Shown piece by piece: positions 48,109-56,546 of a stretch of 64,000 nucleotides of DNA. The notes beneath the pieces are model-generated. The model saw only the letters and a program-made list of their open reading frames with translations. It was not told where the DNA came from and did no database searches. The translations under genes and the position numbers were made by a program. Source of the stretch: RI-231 sp041394905 (GTDB lineage Bacteria > Acidobacteriota > Terriglobia > Bryobacterales > UBA6623); the NCBI GenBank assembly GCA_041394905.1, contig JAWKHJ010000021.1, forward strand, positions 60,240 through 124,239. Reading direction: 5' to 3'. Within the stretch, counting starts at the first letter, position 1. The number at the start of each line of letters is the position of its first letter.

Positions 48109-51100
48109 ATGGACGTGCTGACGTTTTTGGTGCTCGCGCCGCTGACGATTGCCCTCTGGGTCAAGGTCAGCCGCCTGCGAAAAGAGCGGGAATCGGACGC
48201 GCATCGACTGCGGGAGTTGCAGCAGGAGATCGACGCAGTCCGGGCCGCGTTCCATCGCCGCATCGCCAACCTGGAGGGAGGCGGAGGCGTTGCACCTGAA
48301 TCGGAAGCGACCGCCGAACCGCCGCCCGTACTCCCAGAAACGGTCGTTCCCGAAACGCCAGCCGCAGAGTTTCCGACGGAGACCGAGCCTGAACCGGTCG
48401 AGGCAGCGTCGGCATTTCCGGCTCAGCCTCCCAACGCGGATTTCTACCCGGAAGAGCCTCCGCCACCGCCTGAGCCGGTTATCCCGCCATGGCGCCAAAT
48501 CGACTGGGAACAGTGGATCGGCGTGCGCGGCGCGGCGCTCGCCGGCGGAATCGTCCTGGCGCTAGCGGCGGCCCTGTTCCTGCAGTATTCCATCGAGAAC
48601 AACCTGATCCCGCCGATCGTGCGCGTGGCAATCGGCCTACTTGTTGGTATTGGCTGCATCGCCGGCTCCGAATTGCTGCGCAAGCGTGGCTACGGCGTGA
48701 CCGCAAACGCGTTGGCCGGCGCCGGAGCGGTCATCCTCTACGCATCGGTCTGGGCGGCGCGGGCGCTCTACGACCTGATCGGCGCGGGCTTGGCGTTCGT
48801 GCTGATGATCCTCACCACGCTCGCCTGCGGGCTGCTCGCGTGGCGCCATTCCGCGCGCGAGATCGCGATTTTGGGTCTCGCCGGCGGTTTTCTCACCCCC
48901 CTCCTGCTCTCGAGCGGAAGCGACAACCCAATCGGGCTGTTTGGCTACATCCTGATGCTGGATGCGGGTCTTGCCGTCCTGGCCATCCAGCGCCGCTGGC
49001 CAGTGCTGATCAGCCTCGGTCTGGGCGGCACGGTGCTCTACCAGATGGGCTGGATCCTCGACCGCATGGACGCCGATCGCACGGGTCTGGGATTGGTGAT
49101 TCTGGCGTTGTTCGCGGGGTTCTTCCTCTTCGCCGGGCGCTGGGCCTCGACCCAGGGAGAGCAGTCCGAGCAGGAGCGCCGCGCCTGGCGGCGAACGCAG
49201 ACGGCCGGGGTGCTCATCCCGTTCGCCTTCGCGCTCTACTTTGGCGGCAACGTCGACTTGGGACCGCATCTCTACCCGACCGCCATCCTGATGGCAATTC
49301 TCTCGGCGGCGGCCTGCTGGCTGGGCCGCGAAGACGGATTCGAGCTGTTACCGCCTGGGGCGGCGGCGGGCGCGGTGGGCGTGACGGCGGTCTGGCTGTT
49401 CTCGCGCAGGCTGACCGAAGCGCTCTCGTGGGAAGCGGCGGCGGTGATGGTCGGGTTGGCTGCGATCTTCCACGTCTACTTCGAGCTCGAGCTGCGCGCG
49501 GACATCGCCGAAAGGGTGCAGCGAGCCGCCCGCGCAGCGTTGCTGCCGAGCTTGGGCTTCTTGTTGCTGGCCGCGATCGCACCGGACGTGGACTACGACG
49601 TCGCGTTTTGGCCGTGGCTGTTGGCCTGGACGGCGCTCGGCGCGATGGTTTATCGCCAAGCCGAAGCCCCGAGGATGGGATGGGCAAGATTGGGCGCGGC
49701 GACGGGCGTTGGCGCGGGGTTTGCGCTGCTGCTTGTGATCCACCGCCGCGCGGAAGGATTCCCGTCGCCAGCGCTGTTCCTGGCGCTGGCCGCTCTGGCC
49801 GCGATCGCATTCCAAGCCGCAGCCATGCGCCGCGATGACGGCGAACGAGCCTGGGCCGAACGTGCCGCTGCACTCTACGCCGGCATTCTCGCTTTCGCAC
49901 ACGTCGTAGTCGCCGAATCGCCCGCCATGCCGACGTGGCTTTTCCTCAGCTCGACGCTGCTCTTCGCGCTTCTTATCGTGCTAGCGGCGACGCGGATGCC
50001 TTCCGGGAGCGTCTACTTTGCCGCGATGGCGCTGGCGAGCCTGGCGCAACTTGCCTGGGTTGCGTTCGCGTCCGCACCCTACTCCGAACCCAATGCGAGG
50101 CCGTTGGGCCTGGCCCTCGGGCTCCTCGGCGTTCTTTTGTTCACGTTCTGGCCGTTCCTGGCAGGGCAGCGGCTGATCGCTCAACGCGGCGCGGTCTACG
50201 CGGCGGCGCTGGCAGGGCCGGCCTGGTTCCTGGCGTTGCGCGAGCTCTATGAGGGCTGGCTCGGCGACAGTACAGTCGGAATCGTGCCGGTCGTCCTCGG
50301 AGCGCTCTCGCTCGGCGCGGTGCTGCTGGTGAAGCGACAGTCCAAGGACGGCTCTCCAGCGCTCCGGGCGCTGGTCTGGTTCGCCGCAGTCGCCCTGAGC
50401 TTCCTGGCGCTGGCGATCCCGCTACAGCTCTCGAAAGAATGGATCACGATCGGCTGGGCGGTGCAGGCAGCGGCCATTCTGGCCCTCTGGAAGCGGCTGG
50501 ACCACCCTGGACTCAAATACTTCTCACTCGCGCTGCTGGCGGCGGTCTCGGTGCGGCTGCTGCTCAACCCGGAAGTGGTCGACTATCACGGCCGCGGCGC
50601 GCTGCCGATCCTCAACTGGCTGGCCTACACCTACCTTGTCCCCGCCGCCGCTCTGCTGGTCTCGGCCAGAGTGCTGCGCGACCTCGAAGTCTTGCGCGCA
50701 CGCCCGGCCGAGGGCTGGATCTATCGCTTAGGCCAGCCTGTGGGCGCCGTACTGTGCAGCGTCGCGGCCATTCTGGTGGTGTTCGGGTGGATCAACCTGA
50801 CGATCTTCGACTTCTTCTCAACTGGCTCTTCCGTCGAGATTTCATTCGACCGAATGGCGGCGCGCGACCTGACCCTTTCGCTCGCTTGGGCGCTCTATGC
50901 GCTCGTGCTGCTGGGAGTCGGATTCAAGCGCAACAGCGGGGCGCTGCGCTGGCTGAGCCTGGCCTTCCTGGTGCTGACGATCGGCAAGGTGTTCTTGCAC
51001 GATCTGGGCGAGCTCGAGGATCTCTATCGCGTGGCCTCGCTCGTCGGGCTAGCGCTGTCACTGATCCTCGTTTCGCTCGCCTACCAACGCTTCGTTTTTC

Positions 51101-51117
51101 GCAAGGGCTCGTCATGA
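48109..51117 (+). CDS. DUF2339 polytopic membrane protein
   Basis: The 1002-residue protein has an N-terminal helix, a coiled coil (about 22-55), a Pro/Glu-rich linker (60-128), the conserved motif IDWEQWIGVRGAALAGGIVL, and then some 25 hydrophobic segments, ending GLALSLILVSLAYQRFVFRK. This matches DUF2339, a family of large integral membrane proteins found beside DUF3999; suggested links are to the cell envelope, but no activity is established. The stop overlaps the start of the DUF3999 gene by 4 bp. Confidence 0.92.
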   Translation: MDVLTFLVLAPLTIALWVKVSRLRKERESDAHRLRELQQEIDAVRAAFHRRIANLEGGGGVAPESEATAEPPPVLPETVVPETPAAEFPTETEPEPVEAASAFPAQPPNADFYPEEPPPPPEPVIPPWRQIDWEQWIGVRGAALAGGIVLALAAALFLQYSIENNLIPPIVRVAIGLLVGIGCIAGSELLRKRGYGVTANALAGAGAVILYASVWAARALYDLIGAGLAFVLMILTTLACGLLAWRHSAREIAILGLAGGFLTPLLLSSGSDNPIGLFGYILMLDAGLAVLAIQRRWPVLISLGLGGTVLYQMGWILDRMDADRTGLGLVILALFAGFFLFAGRWASTQGEQSEQERRAWRRTQTAGVLIPFAFALYFGGNVDLGPHLYPTAILMAILSAAACWLGREDGFELLPPGAAAGAVGVTAVWLFSRRLTEALSWEAAAVMVGLAAIFHVYFELELRADIAERVQRAARAALLPSLGFLLLAAIAPDVDYDVAFWPWLLAWTALGAMVYRQAEAPRMGWARLGAATGVGAGFALLLVIHRRAEGFPSPALFLALAALAAIAFQAAAMRRDDGERAWAERAAALYAGILAFAHVVVAESPAMPTWLFLSSTLLFALLIVLAATRMPSGSVYFAAMALASLAQLAWVAFASAPYSEPNARPLGLALGLLGVLLFTFWPFLAGQRLIAQRGAVYAAALAGPAWFLALRELYEGWLGDSTVGIVPVVLGALSLGAVLLVKRQSKDGSPALRALVWFAAVALSFLALAIPLQLSKEWITIGWAVQAAAILALWKRLDHPGLKYFSLALLAAVSVRLLLNPEVVDYHGRGALPILNWLAYTYLVPAAALLVSARVLRDLEVLRARPAEGWIYRLGQPVGAVLCSVAAILVVFGWINLTIFDFFSTGSSVEISFDRMAARDLTLSLAWALYALVLLGVGFKRNSGALRWLSLAFLVLTIGKVFLHDLGELEDLYRVASLVGLALSLILVSLAYQRFVFRKGSS

Positions 51118-53165
51118 GAATGTCCACGCAACGTTTGGTCACTCTGGCCGCTGTGTACACGCTGTTTGCCGGGACAGCTCCGGGACAGAATGACCTGCGA
51201 GCCTTGTTCCCGCGCCAGGTCTCAATTTTCGTAAACGAAGCAGGGCTGTCGAGGCTCGACCTACCGGCCTCTATCGCCGAACAGCTCGACGCGGAGCGCG
51301 GCGACCTACGAATCGTCGATGCCGATGGCCGCGAAACGCCCTATCTGCTCGATACTGCGCAGCGGCTCGACGGAGGCGGCCCGGAGACCGCGCGGCTCGC
51401 GCTGAAAGTTGTCGACGTGGAGCGGGAACGCAGAGATCGACGCGACGCGCCGGCGCTCTATCGCGAAACCTACGTGCTCGACGCGCCGGCCGACCGCAAC
51501 GAGCTGTTGGTCTGGGACCTCGTCATCGAAACGCGGGCGCCGGAGTTCGTGCGGCGCATGAAAGTCTCGCTGCTCTCGGACGCGACGGAGAACCAACTAG
51601 CCGCGGGTCCGCTCTTTCGTATTCCAGCGTCGGGTGTGGAGCGTACACGTATGACGCTGCCGCGCTTTGGGAACAATCGCCTCAAGGTCGAGATCGAGGG
51701 CGAGGATGCGAGCTACCTGGAACCTACGTTTCGCCTGGAACACTCTCGTGAGTTCCCTCTTCCTGAGCAGGACCGAGTGGAGTTGAGCGCTGTAAGCCGA
51801 CAAGAAGAGGGCTCGACGACGGTCGTCGAGCTCGACCGGCCGCGTGGACTCCACGCCTTCGCGCTGCAACTGGAAACGCCGGACGCGGCCTTTAGCCGCC
51901 GCGTGGAGGTTTGGGACGCCGGCCCCGGCGCAACAGCCGGCAAGCTTGGAGAAGCTCTGCTCTACCGCATTCCGGGACAGGTGATGATTGAGGGAGACCA
52001 AATTCCGCTCGGCCAGCCGACCGGGGCTCGCTACCGCGTCGTCATTCACAATCAGGACAGCCCGCCGCTGAGCGACTTGCGGTTCACGTCACTGTCGCAG
52101 CGCCTGCGCCTGCTCTTCACGCTGGAGCCCAAAGGCTCAGACGCGCCGGCGGGAACGCTGTTGTTCGGCGGTGGACGTGCACCGAGGCCGCGCTACGATC
52201 TCTCGGCGCTGGAGCAGATGATCCGCGAGCGCCCGGCGGCTCGCAACCAAGCGCTGATCTATGACGCAACGCCTGTGACGCTCGGCCCCGTCGAGCCCAA
52301 CCCGGCTTTTGCAGGCGCGCCGACGCTGTCGTTCGCCATGCGGCCGGGCGATTCCGTCGACCCAGGACCGTATACGCACCAACGTGTGTTGACCCTGCAG
52401 CCTTCCGACGAAGGTCTTTCGACCGTGCGCTTGCGCCTGGAGGATCTCGCATTGGCGCAACCTGACTTGCGCGACGTGCGCATCGTCGACGCTCAGTCTC
52501 GCCAGTGGGCCTATGTGAGTGAGCTGGCTGCATCGCGCGAGACGGCCTCGCTAGCGGTCTCAGGCCCCGAGCGCAAGGCCGATCTCTCGGAATACACCCT
52601 CACACCACCGGTTGCCAATGCCCCGCTCGATCGCATCACGCTCATGATCGATGCTGAGTTCATCGACCGCGCCTTCGAGCTGTTCGGCACACAAGGTGGA
52701 GCCGAGCGGATGCTGGCGCAAGGGCGTCTCGAACGCCGCGTAGGCGAGCAACAGCCCATTCCTGTCGCTCTCCCGGCCGGGACGCGAGTGGACGAGCTAC
52801 GGCTCGCAGTCGTCGACGGCAACGACGCTCCGCTGCGGATCGAAAGTGCAACAGGGGAATACTCGGCCGCGCATCTCTACATCGCGGCCCCGACCGGAGT
52901 CTATACGCTCCTGCTGGGTAATCCCGACGATACCCCGCCCTCGTATGAGCTCGAGACGGCTCGCGCCGCAGTACTCGCCGCGCGCGGAGCGGAAGCGCAG
53001 GTCGGTCCTCTTGAAGACAATCCTGGATTTCGTCGCGCGTCCAGGCTGACGAGCGAGACTGGGTTGCACCAGGCGCTGCTGTGGGGCGCGCTGATCTTGG
53101 TGGTGGCGGGCCTTTCGGTCGTGACGTTGCGGGCTGTCAAGCAGCCCACCGACGGTTCAGCGTAG
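51114..53165 (+). CDS. DUF3999-family exported, membrane-anchored protein
   Basis: ATG 51114 lies inside the DUF2339 stop and starts MRMSTQRLVTLAAVYTLFAG, a signal peptide. The roughly 640-residue outer part is beta-rich (GDLRIVDADGRETPYLLDTA, LPRFGNNRLKVEIEGED, YRVVIHNQDSPPLSDLRFTS, VRIVDAQSRQWAYVSELA). A C-terminal membrane helix (LLWGALILVVAGLSVVTL) anchors it. The DUF2339-DUF3999 pairing is conserved in many Gram-negatives, and the two probably act as one complex. A hairpin follows 2 bp after the stop. Confidence 0.9.
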   Translation: MRMSTQRLVTLAAVYTLFAGTAPGQNDLRALFPRQVSIFVNEAGLSRLDLPASIAEQLDAERGDLRIVDADGRETPYLLDTAQRLDGGGPETARLALKVVDVERERRDRRDAPALYRETYVLDAPADRNELLVWDLVIETRAPEFVRRMKVSLLSDATENQLAAGPLFRIPASGVERTRMTLPRFGNNRLKVEIEGEDASYLEPTFRLEHSREFPLPEQDRVELSAVSRQEEGSTTVVELDRPRGLHAFALQLETPDAAFSRRVEVWDAGPGATAGKLGEALLYRIPGQVMIEGDQIPLGQPTGARYRVVIHNQDSPPLSDLRFTSLSQRLRLLFTLEPKGSDAPAGTLLFGGGRAPRPRYDLSALEQMIRERPAARNQALIYDATPVTLGPVEPNPAFAGAPTLSFAMRPGDSVDPGPYTHQRVLTLQPSDEGLSTVRLRLEDLALAQPDLRDVRIVDAQSRQWAYVSELAASRETASLAVSGPERKADLSEYTLTPPVANAPLDRITLMIDAEFIDRAFELFGTQGGAERMLAQGRLERRVGEQQPIPVALPAGTRVDELRLAVVDGNDAPLRIESATGEYSAAHLYIAAPTGVYTLLLGNPDDTPPSYELETARAAVLAARGAEAQVGPLEDNPGFRRASRLTSETGLHQALLWGALILVVAGLSVVTLRAVKQPTDGSA

Positions 53166-53167
53166 AC

Positions 53168-53199
53168 GCGAGGCCCGGCGGCAGGGAACCGGGTCTCGC
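53168..53199. terminator. Hairpin between convergent DUF3999 and DksA-type genes
   Basis: GCGAGGCCCGG (53168-53178) pairs with CCGGGTCTCGC (53189-53199), 11 pairs with a single G-T wobble, loop of 10. It sits directly between the ends of two convergent genes, so a bidirectional terminator is likely, though no T-run follows. Confidence 0.6.
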
Positions 53200-53218
53200 A
53201 TCCATAATCCGAAGTTGG

Positions 53219-53611
53219 TTAGCGCCGGCGTTCGGCTAGGCGGTTTTCTTCCTCCTGCGCCGCCAGCTCTTCCTGGCACGCCACACAATGGCGAGCCCAG
53301 GGGATTGCCGTCAATCGCTTCTGAGAAATCGGCTCTTCGCATTCCAGACACAGTCCGTACGAACCGGCGTCGATGCGTAGGAGCGACTCCTGAATTTCAC
53401 GCAGCAACATAGTGTCGATGCTGTTGCGGTTCAAGAAAATCCACTCTTCGTGGCTTTGCACGGCGAGGTCGTCCGGGTCGGCGGTGCGCTCGTTGTTGAG
53501 CGTCTCGCCAGTGCGCATTCCGCCGCGAATCTCTTCTGCTTTCGCGAGCAACTGCTCGCGGAACTTTTTCACCTGAGCTTTGCTCAAGCCTTCAATCGTT
53601 GTCGTTGCCAT
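53219..53611 (-). CDS. DksA/TraR-family zinc-finger transcription regulator
   Basis: From ATG 53611 (GAGGTG seven bases upstream) the 130-residue protein has a coiled coil (10-85) with an acidic ADPDDLAV region, then a zinc finger Cys88-x2-Cys91 ... Cys109-x2-Cys112 (YGLCLECEEPISQKRLTAIP). DksA-type proteins insert into the RNA polymerase secondary channel and act with ppGpp at rRNA and stress promoters. Here the acidic residues lie before the zinc finger as in DksA, but whether it is the main DksA cannot be told. Confidence 0.9.
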   Translation of the reverse strand: MATTTIEGLSKAQVKKFREQLLAKAEEIRGGMRTGETLNNERTADPDDLAVQSHEEWIFLNRNSIDTMLLREIQESLLRIDAGSYGLCLECEEPISQKRLTAIPWARHCVACQEELAAQEEENRLAERRR

Positions 53612-54037
53612 CTGCTTCACCTCTGCCTTTCGGTTTCGGAGCCTTACGAGCTTTCCCACTTATCGTCGTTTCGTATCGACTCCGATACCCACTGACGCAC
53701 CGCCCCCCTGATTTGTTTCGTCGCCTGCGCTCGGTTTTTCAAAATCCTCGCGAACCTACACCGATAGCGTGCGTCGTTTTTCGGACGGCGCAAAATCGGC
53801 TTCGAAACGGGAAGCGGGGACGCGGCGGGAACAAGACCGGGGGATCTTGCGCGATTGCTGAGGGAATTATACGGACCGGTACACCCACACGCAAGGGGGT
53901 TATCGCATTTTTTTCGCCTCATCGGTTCGCCGGCAGGCGCACCCTGTTGGGACTCGGTAGCATAAAGGCCGGTCCGTGAGCCTCGACCTTCCGCGCCCAC
54001 CGTAACTCGGTGAGCGGCGGCGTCGAATCTTGCTTGC
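53612..54037. other. 426-bp divergent intergenic region
   Basis: It lies between the DksA-type gene (leftward) and the ECF sigma gene (rightward) and must hold both promoters. I see no gene, tRNA or clear repeat. TTGCGC and TATACG at about 53848-53873, spaced 15, are a weak promoter candidate for the sigma operon. Confidence 0.45.
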
Positions 54038-54674
54038 GTGGCCCTGAGTTTGGCGATCGTGAGCGCTCCAGGCTGGACGGAACCGAGGACGCGCGAAGGC
54101 GCGGACGTCGACAAGACGTCGAACGGCGCTGTTGCGTCCGCGGAGCTCGAAACACTCATGGAGCGCTACCAACAGGCGGATCCGGAAGCGACGAAAGAGC
54201 TGGTGGATCGACTCTCGCCCATGTTGCTGCGCTTTCTCGCCGGACCGATGCAGACGCGCGACCAGGCGGAAGACATGCTGCAAGATTGCTGGATGCGCAT
54301 CCACCGGGCGCGGCACACCTATCGGCCCGGTGCGCCGCTGTTGCCCTGGGTGTTCGCGATTGCGCGCCACGCGCGGGTCGACGCCTATCGCAAGCGTAGT
54401 CAGATCACGCGCCGCGAGCTGATCTCGGAAGACTTGAGGCAACTGGCGCCGCGAGCGTCGATCCGCCCGAGACCGATCATGCCGACTTGTGGAAACTGGT
54501 TCAAGAATTGCCTCAAAGTCAGCAGGACGTGGTGAAGATGCTCAAGTAGCGGGGCTGAGTCTAGAAGAGACGGCGCGCGCGACCGGCTCGACGGTCGGAT
54601 CCGTCAAGCAGAAGGCGCACCGCGCTTACCGCCGGCTACGCGAGCTCCTGGCGGAGCAAGGATTCAGGCGATGA
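54038..54674 (+). CDS. ECF-type sigma factor (two frameshifts)
   Basis: The first frame gives region 2 (LMERYQQADPEATKELVDRL, PMQTRDQAEDMLQDCWMRIH, LPWVFAIARHARVDAYRKRS). Near 54445 the frame changes to VDPPETDHADLWKLVQELPQ, then SQQDVVKMLK. Near 54548 it changes again, where one missing G in AAGTAGCGG restores KVAGLSLEETARATGSTVGS, continuing VKQKAHRAYRRLRELL, region 4. With these two indels corrected it is a normal ECF factor of the group paired with NrsF-type anti-sigmas. The start is uncertain: GTG 54038, GTG 54059 or a later site. The stop overlaps the anti-sigma start by 4 bp. Confidence 0.85.
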
Positions 54675-55482
54675 CGGGTTGTGAGCAAGTCGAGAGCTTC
54701 TTGGCCTCGGCCGACGGCGCGGCGCGGCGCAATCCGCCGCCTGAGCTGCAGGAGCACCTGGACAAGTGCCCGCCATGCCGGGAACTGTTCGAGTTTGCGA
54801 CCACGGATGGGAACGTTGAAGTCCGCGCTGAGACGCGTTGCGCGATCCAGCGAGCGCTGGCGGCATCGCTATGCCCGGTCCGGCCATTACCCTGCCACAC
54901 CACGCGCACACTGATTTTCCTGGCGATCTTCGGCGTCGGCGCAGGACTGTGGATCCTTAAGACTGGCTGGGGCGGTGCAACAGGGTTGAGCAGCCTCCAA
55001 CTCTCTGGATCGCTGGCCGCGGTCGCGGCGGCGGCCGTGCTGGCTGCAGCATTGTTAGGCGCGGAAATGGCGCCAGGCGAGGGGCGGCCGGCGCCGCTGG
55101 GATTCGTCGTCGTAGCCACGGTGGGTGGGATGGCGGCGCTGATCGCGGCGCTGTTCCCTGGGAAGCCGGGCCGGATTGGTTGGCCCCTGCGATGAAGTGC
55201 CATGCCCACGGAGCGTTGTTCGCCATCCCCATCGCGGCGGCGGCGTTCCTCGCGTTACGCCGCGGGGCCCCGATGTGTCCGGGCACAGCTGGGGCCGGCA
55301 TCGGACTACTGGCAGGCTTGGCCGCGATGGCGACGCTCGAATTCGGTTGTGCGCGCCACGACGCGCTGCACATCGCCGCGGGCCATCTGTCCATCCCAGC
55401 CGGGGCATCGCTGATCGGGTTTCTGGTCGGCAAAGGGGTCGAGCGTTGGTCCCATGGCGGACGGCGTTCGCTCGAGGCTTGA
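54671..55482 (+). CDS. NrsF/DUF1109-like membrane anti-sigma factor with zinc-finger motif (one frameshift)
   Basis: The N-terminus has an anti-sigma zinc motif, His29-x3-Cys33-x2-Cys36 (ELQEHLDKCPPCRELF). Six hydrophobic segments follow: LIFLAIFGVGAGLWILKTG, AAVAAAAVLAAALLG and GFVVVATVGGMAALIAALF in the first frame, then CHAHGALFAIPIAAAAFLAL, IGLLAGLAAMATLEFGC and IPAGASLIGFLVGKG in the second. The break is near 55173; one added base gives GRDWLAPAMKCHAHG. Multi-helix anti-sigmas of the NrsF type control ECF factors that respond to redox or metal stress. It overlaps the sigma gene and ends 13 bp before the selenoprotein gene, suggesting one operon. Confidence 0.8.
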
Positions 55483-55495
55483 TCTGAGGATGCAC

Positions 55496-56542
55496 ATGAC
55501 CAGACGAGAGCTCTATGGCGTGATCGCGGGCGGCTACGCCGCGGGAACGCTGTTCGCGCAGAGTGCGGACGGGCCCGGGCCCGGGAAGGGAGAGCATATC
55601 CCGGACTTTCGGGCTGTCGATCAAAACGGCAAGCCTCGCACCTTCGCAGACCTGACCGGTGACAACGGCTTGTTGCTGTTGTTCTTTCGCTCCGCCGATT
55701 GGTGACCGTTCTGCAAAGGCCAACTGGTTCAGTTGGAGCGCAAACGGGAACAACTCGAGGAGCAGGGCATCCAGATTGCGGCGATCAGCAACGACAAGGT
55801 CGGCGCGCTCGAGCACTTCAGCGCAAGAGCCGGAATCGGTTTCGCTTTGCTGAGCGATCCGGATTCGGAGATCATCAAGCGGTTCGGCGTGCTCAACACG
55901 AGCGTACCGGCCGACCATCCCAACTACGGGATCCCGAATCCCGTCGAATTTCTGATCAACCCGGATCGGACAGTCCGCGCGAAGTATTACGAAGAGAGCT
56001 ACCGCGACCGTTTCACCGGCGGACGTATCTTGGTGACCGAGCTCGGCGGCGAAGCCGGCGCAGCCCAAAAAACGATCCAGACCGACCACCTGCGCGCGGC
56101 GATCTGGTCGAGTGATGCGGTCGTACGGGGTGGCAACCGGCTGGCGCTGGGCGTCGACATCGAGCTCGCACCCAAGATGCACGTTTACGCCCCGGGCGTG
56201 GAGGGCTACCTGGCGATCGATTGGACGATGGATCCGGAGCCCGGGATCCAGCCGCTCGAAGTGGAGTATCCCGAGGCCCGGCGGTTGGAAATGCCGGCGA
56301 TCCAGGAGGTCGTCCCGGTTTACGAGGGCAAATTTCGGCTCATCCGCGACGTCCACATCGGGCAACCGAACGAGGTTGAGGCGCTGCTCGATCCGCAAGG
56401 ACGGCTCAACCTGCGCGGAAAGCTGCGCTATCAGGCCTGTGACGACAAGATCTGCTACCTGCCGAAGACGCTCGACTTGTCGTGGACTCTAGCCTTCGAG
56501 CAGCATGACCGCACGCGCGCACCGGAAGAGCTGCGGCGTTAA
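55496..56542 (+). CDS. Probable selenoprotein: redoxin with UXXC active site and C-terminal DsbD-alpha-like domain
   Basis: ATG 55496 (TGAGG upstream) gives a signal-like N-terminus (MTRRELYGVIAGGYAAGTLF). The redoxin domain reads HIPDFRAVDQNGKPRTFADL, NGLLLLFFRSADW, then TGA at 55703-55705, then PFCKGQLVQLERKREQLEEQ. Relatives have DWCPFCK here, so TGA stands at the first active-site cysteine (codon 70), with Cys73 as partner. The frame stays open for 279 codons: FALLSDPDSEIIKRFGVLNT completes the fold, and from about residue 200 a beta-sandwich resembling the DsbD alpha domain follows, with YQACDDKICYLPKTLDLSW (Cys315, Cys320). The TGA cannot be a recent frameshift, since both sides are in one frame. 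Read-through as selenocysteine, helped by the hairpin just downstream, fits best; a C-to-A error is the main alternative. The likely role is periplasmic peroxide reduction or disulfide exchange. Confidence 0.8.
55706..55747 (+). promoter_or_regulatory. SECIS-like hairpin directly after the in-frame TGA
   Basis: The base stem CCGTT (55706-55710) pairs with AACGG (55743-55747) and TGC (55712-55714) with GCA (55740-55742). After an internal loop, CCAACTG (55720-55726) pairs perfectly with CAGTTGG (55730-55736) around a GTT apical loop. The loop begins 22 bases after the TGA. Known bacterial SECIS elements have an apical loop with a G in its first two positions, 16-37 bases after UGA, recognised by SelB. 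This hairpin fits. Folding was judged by eye. Confidence 0.65.
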
Positions 56543-56546
56543 TGAC

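Noticed and set aside
54530..54560. Stop codons in the second ECF sigma gene as recoding signals
   Set aside because: One added G restores the family sequence in a new frame, so an indel explains them; there is no in-frame TGA at a cysteine position.
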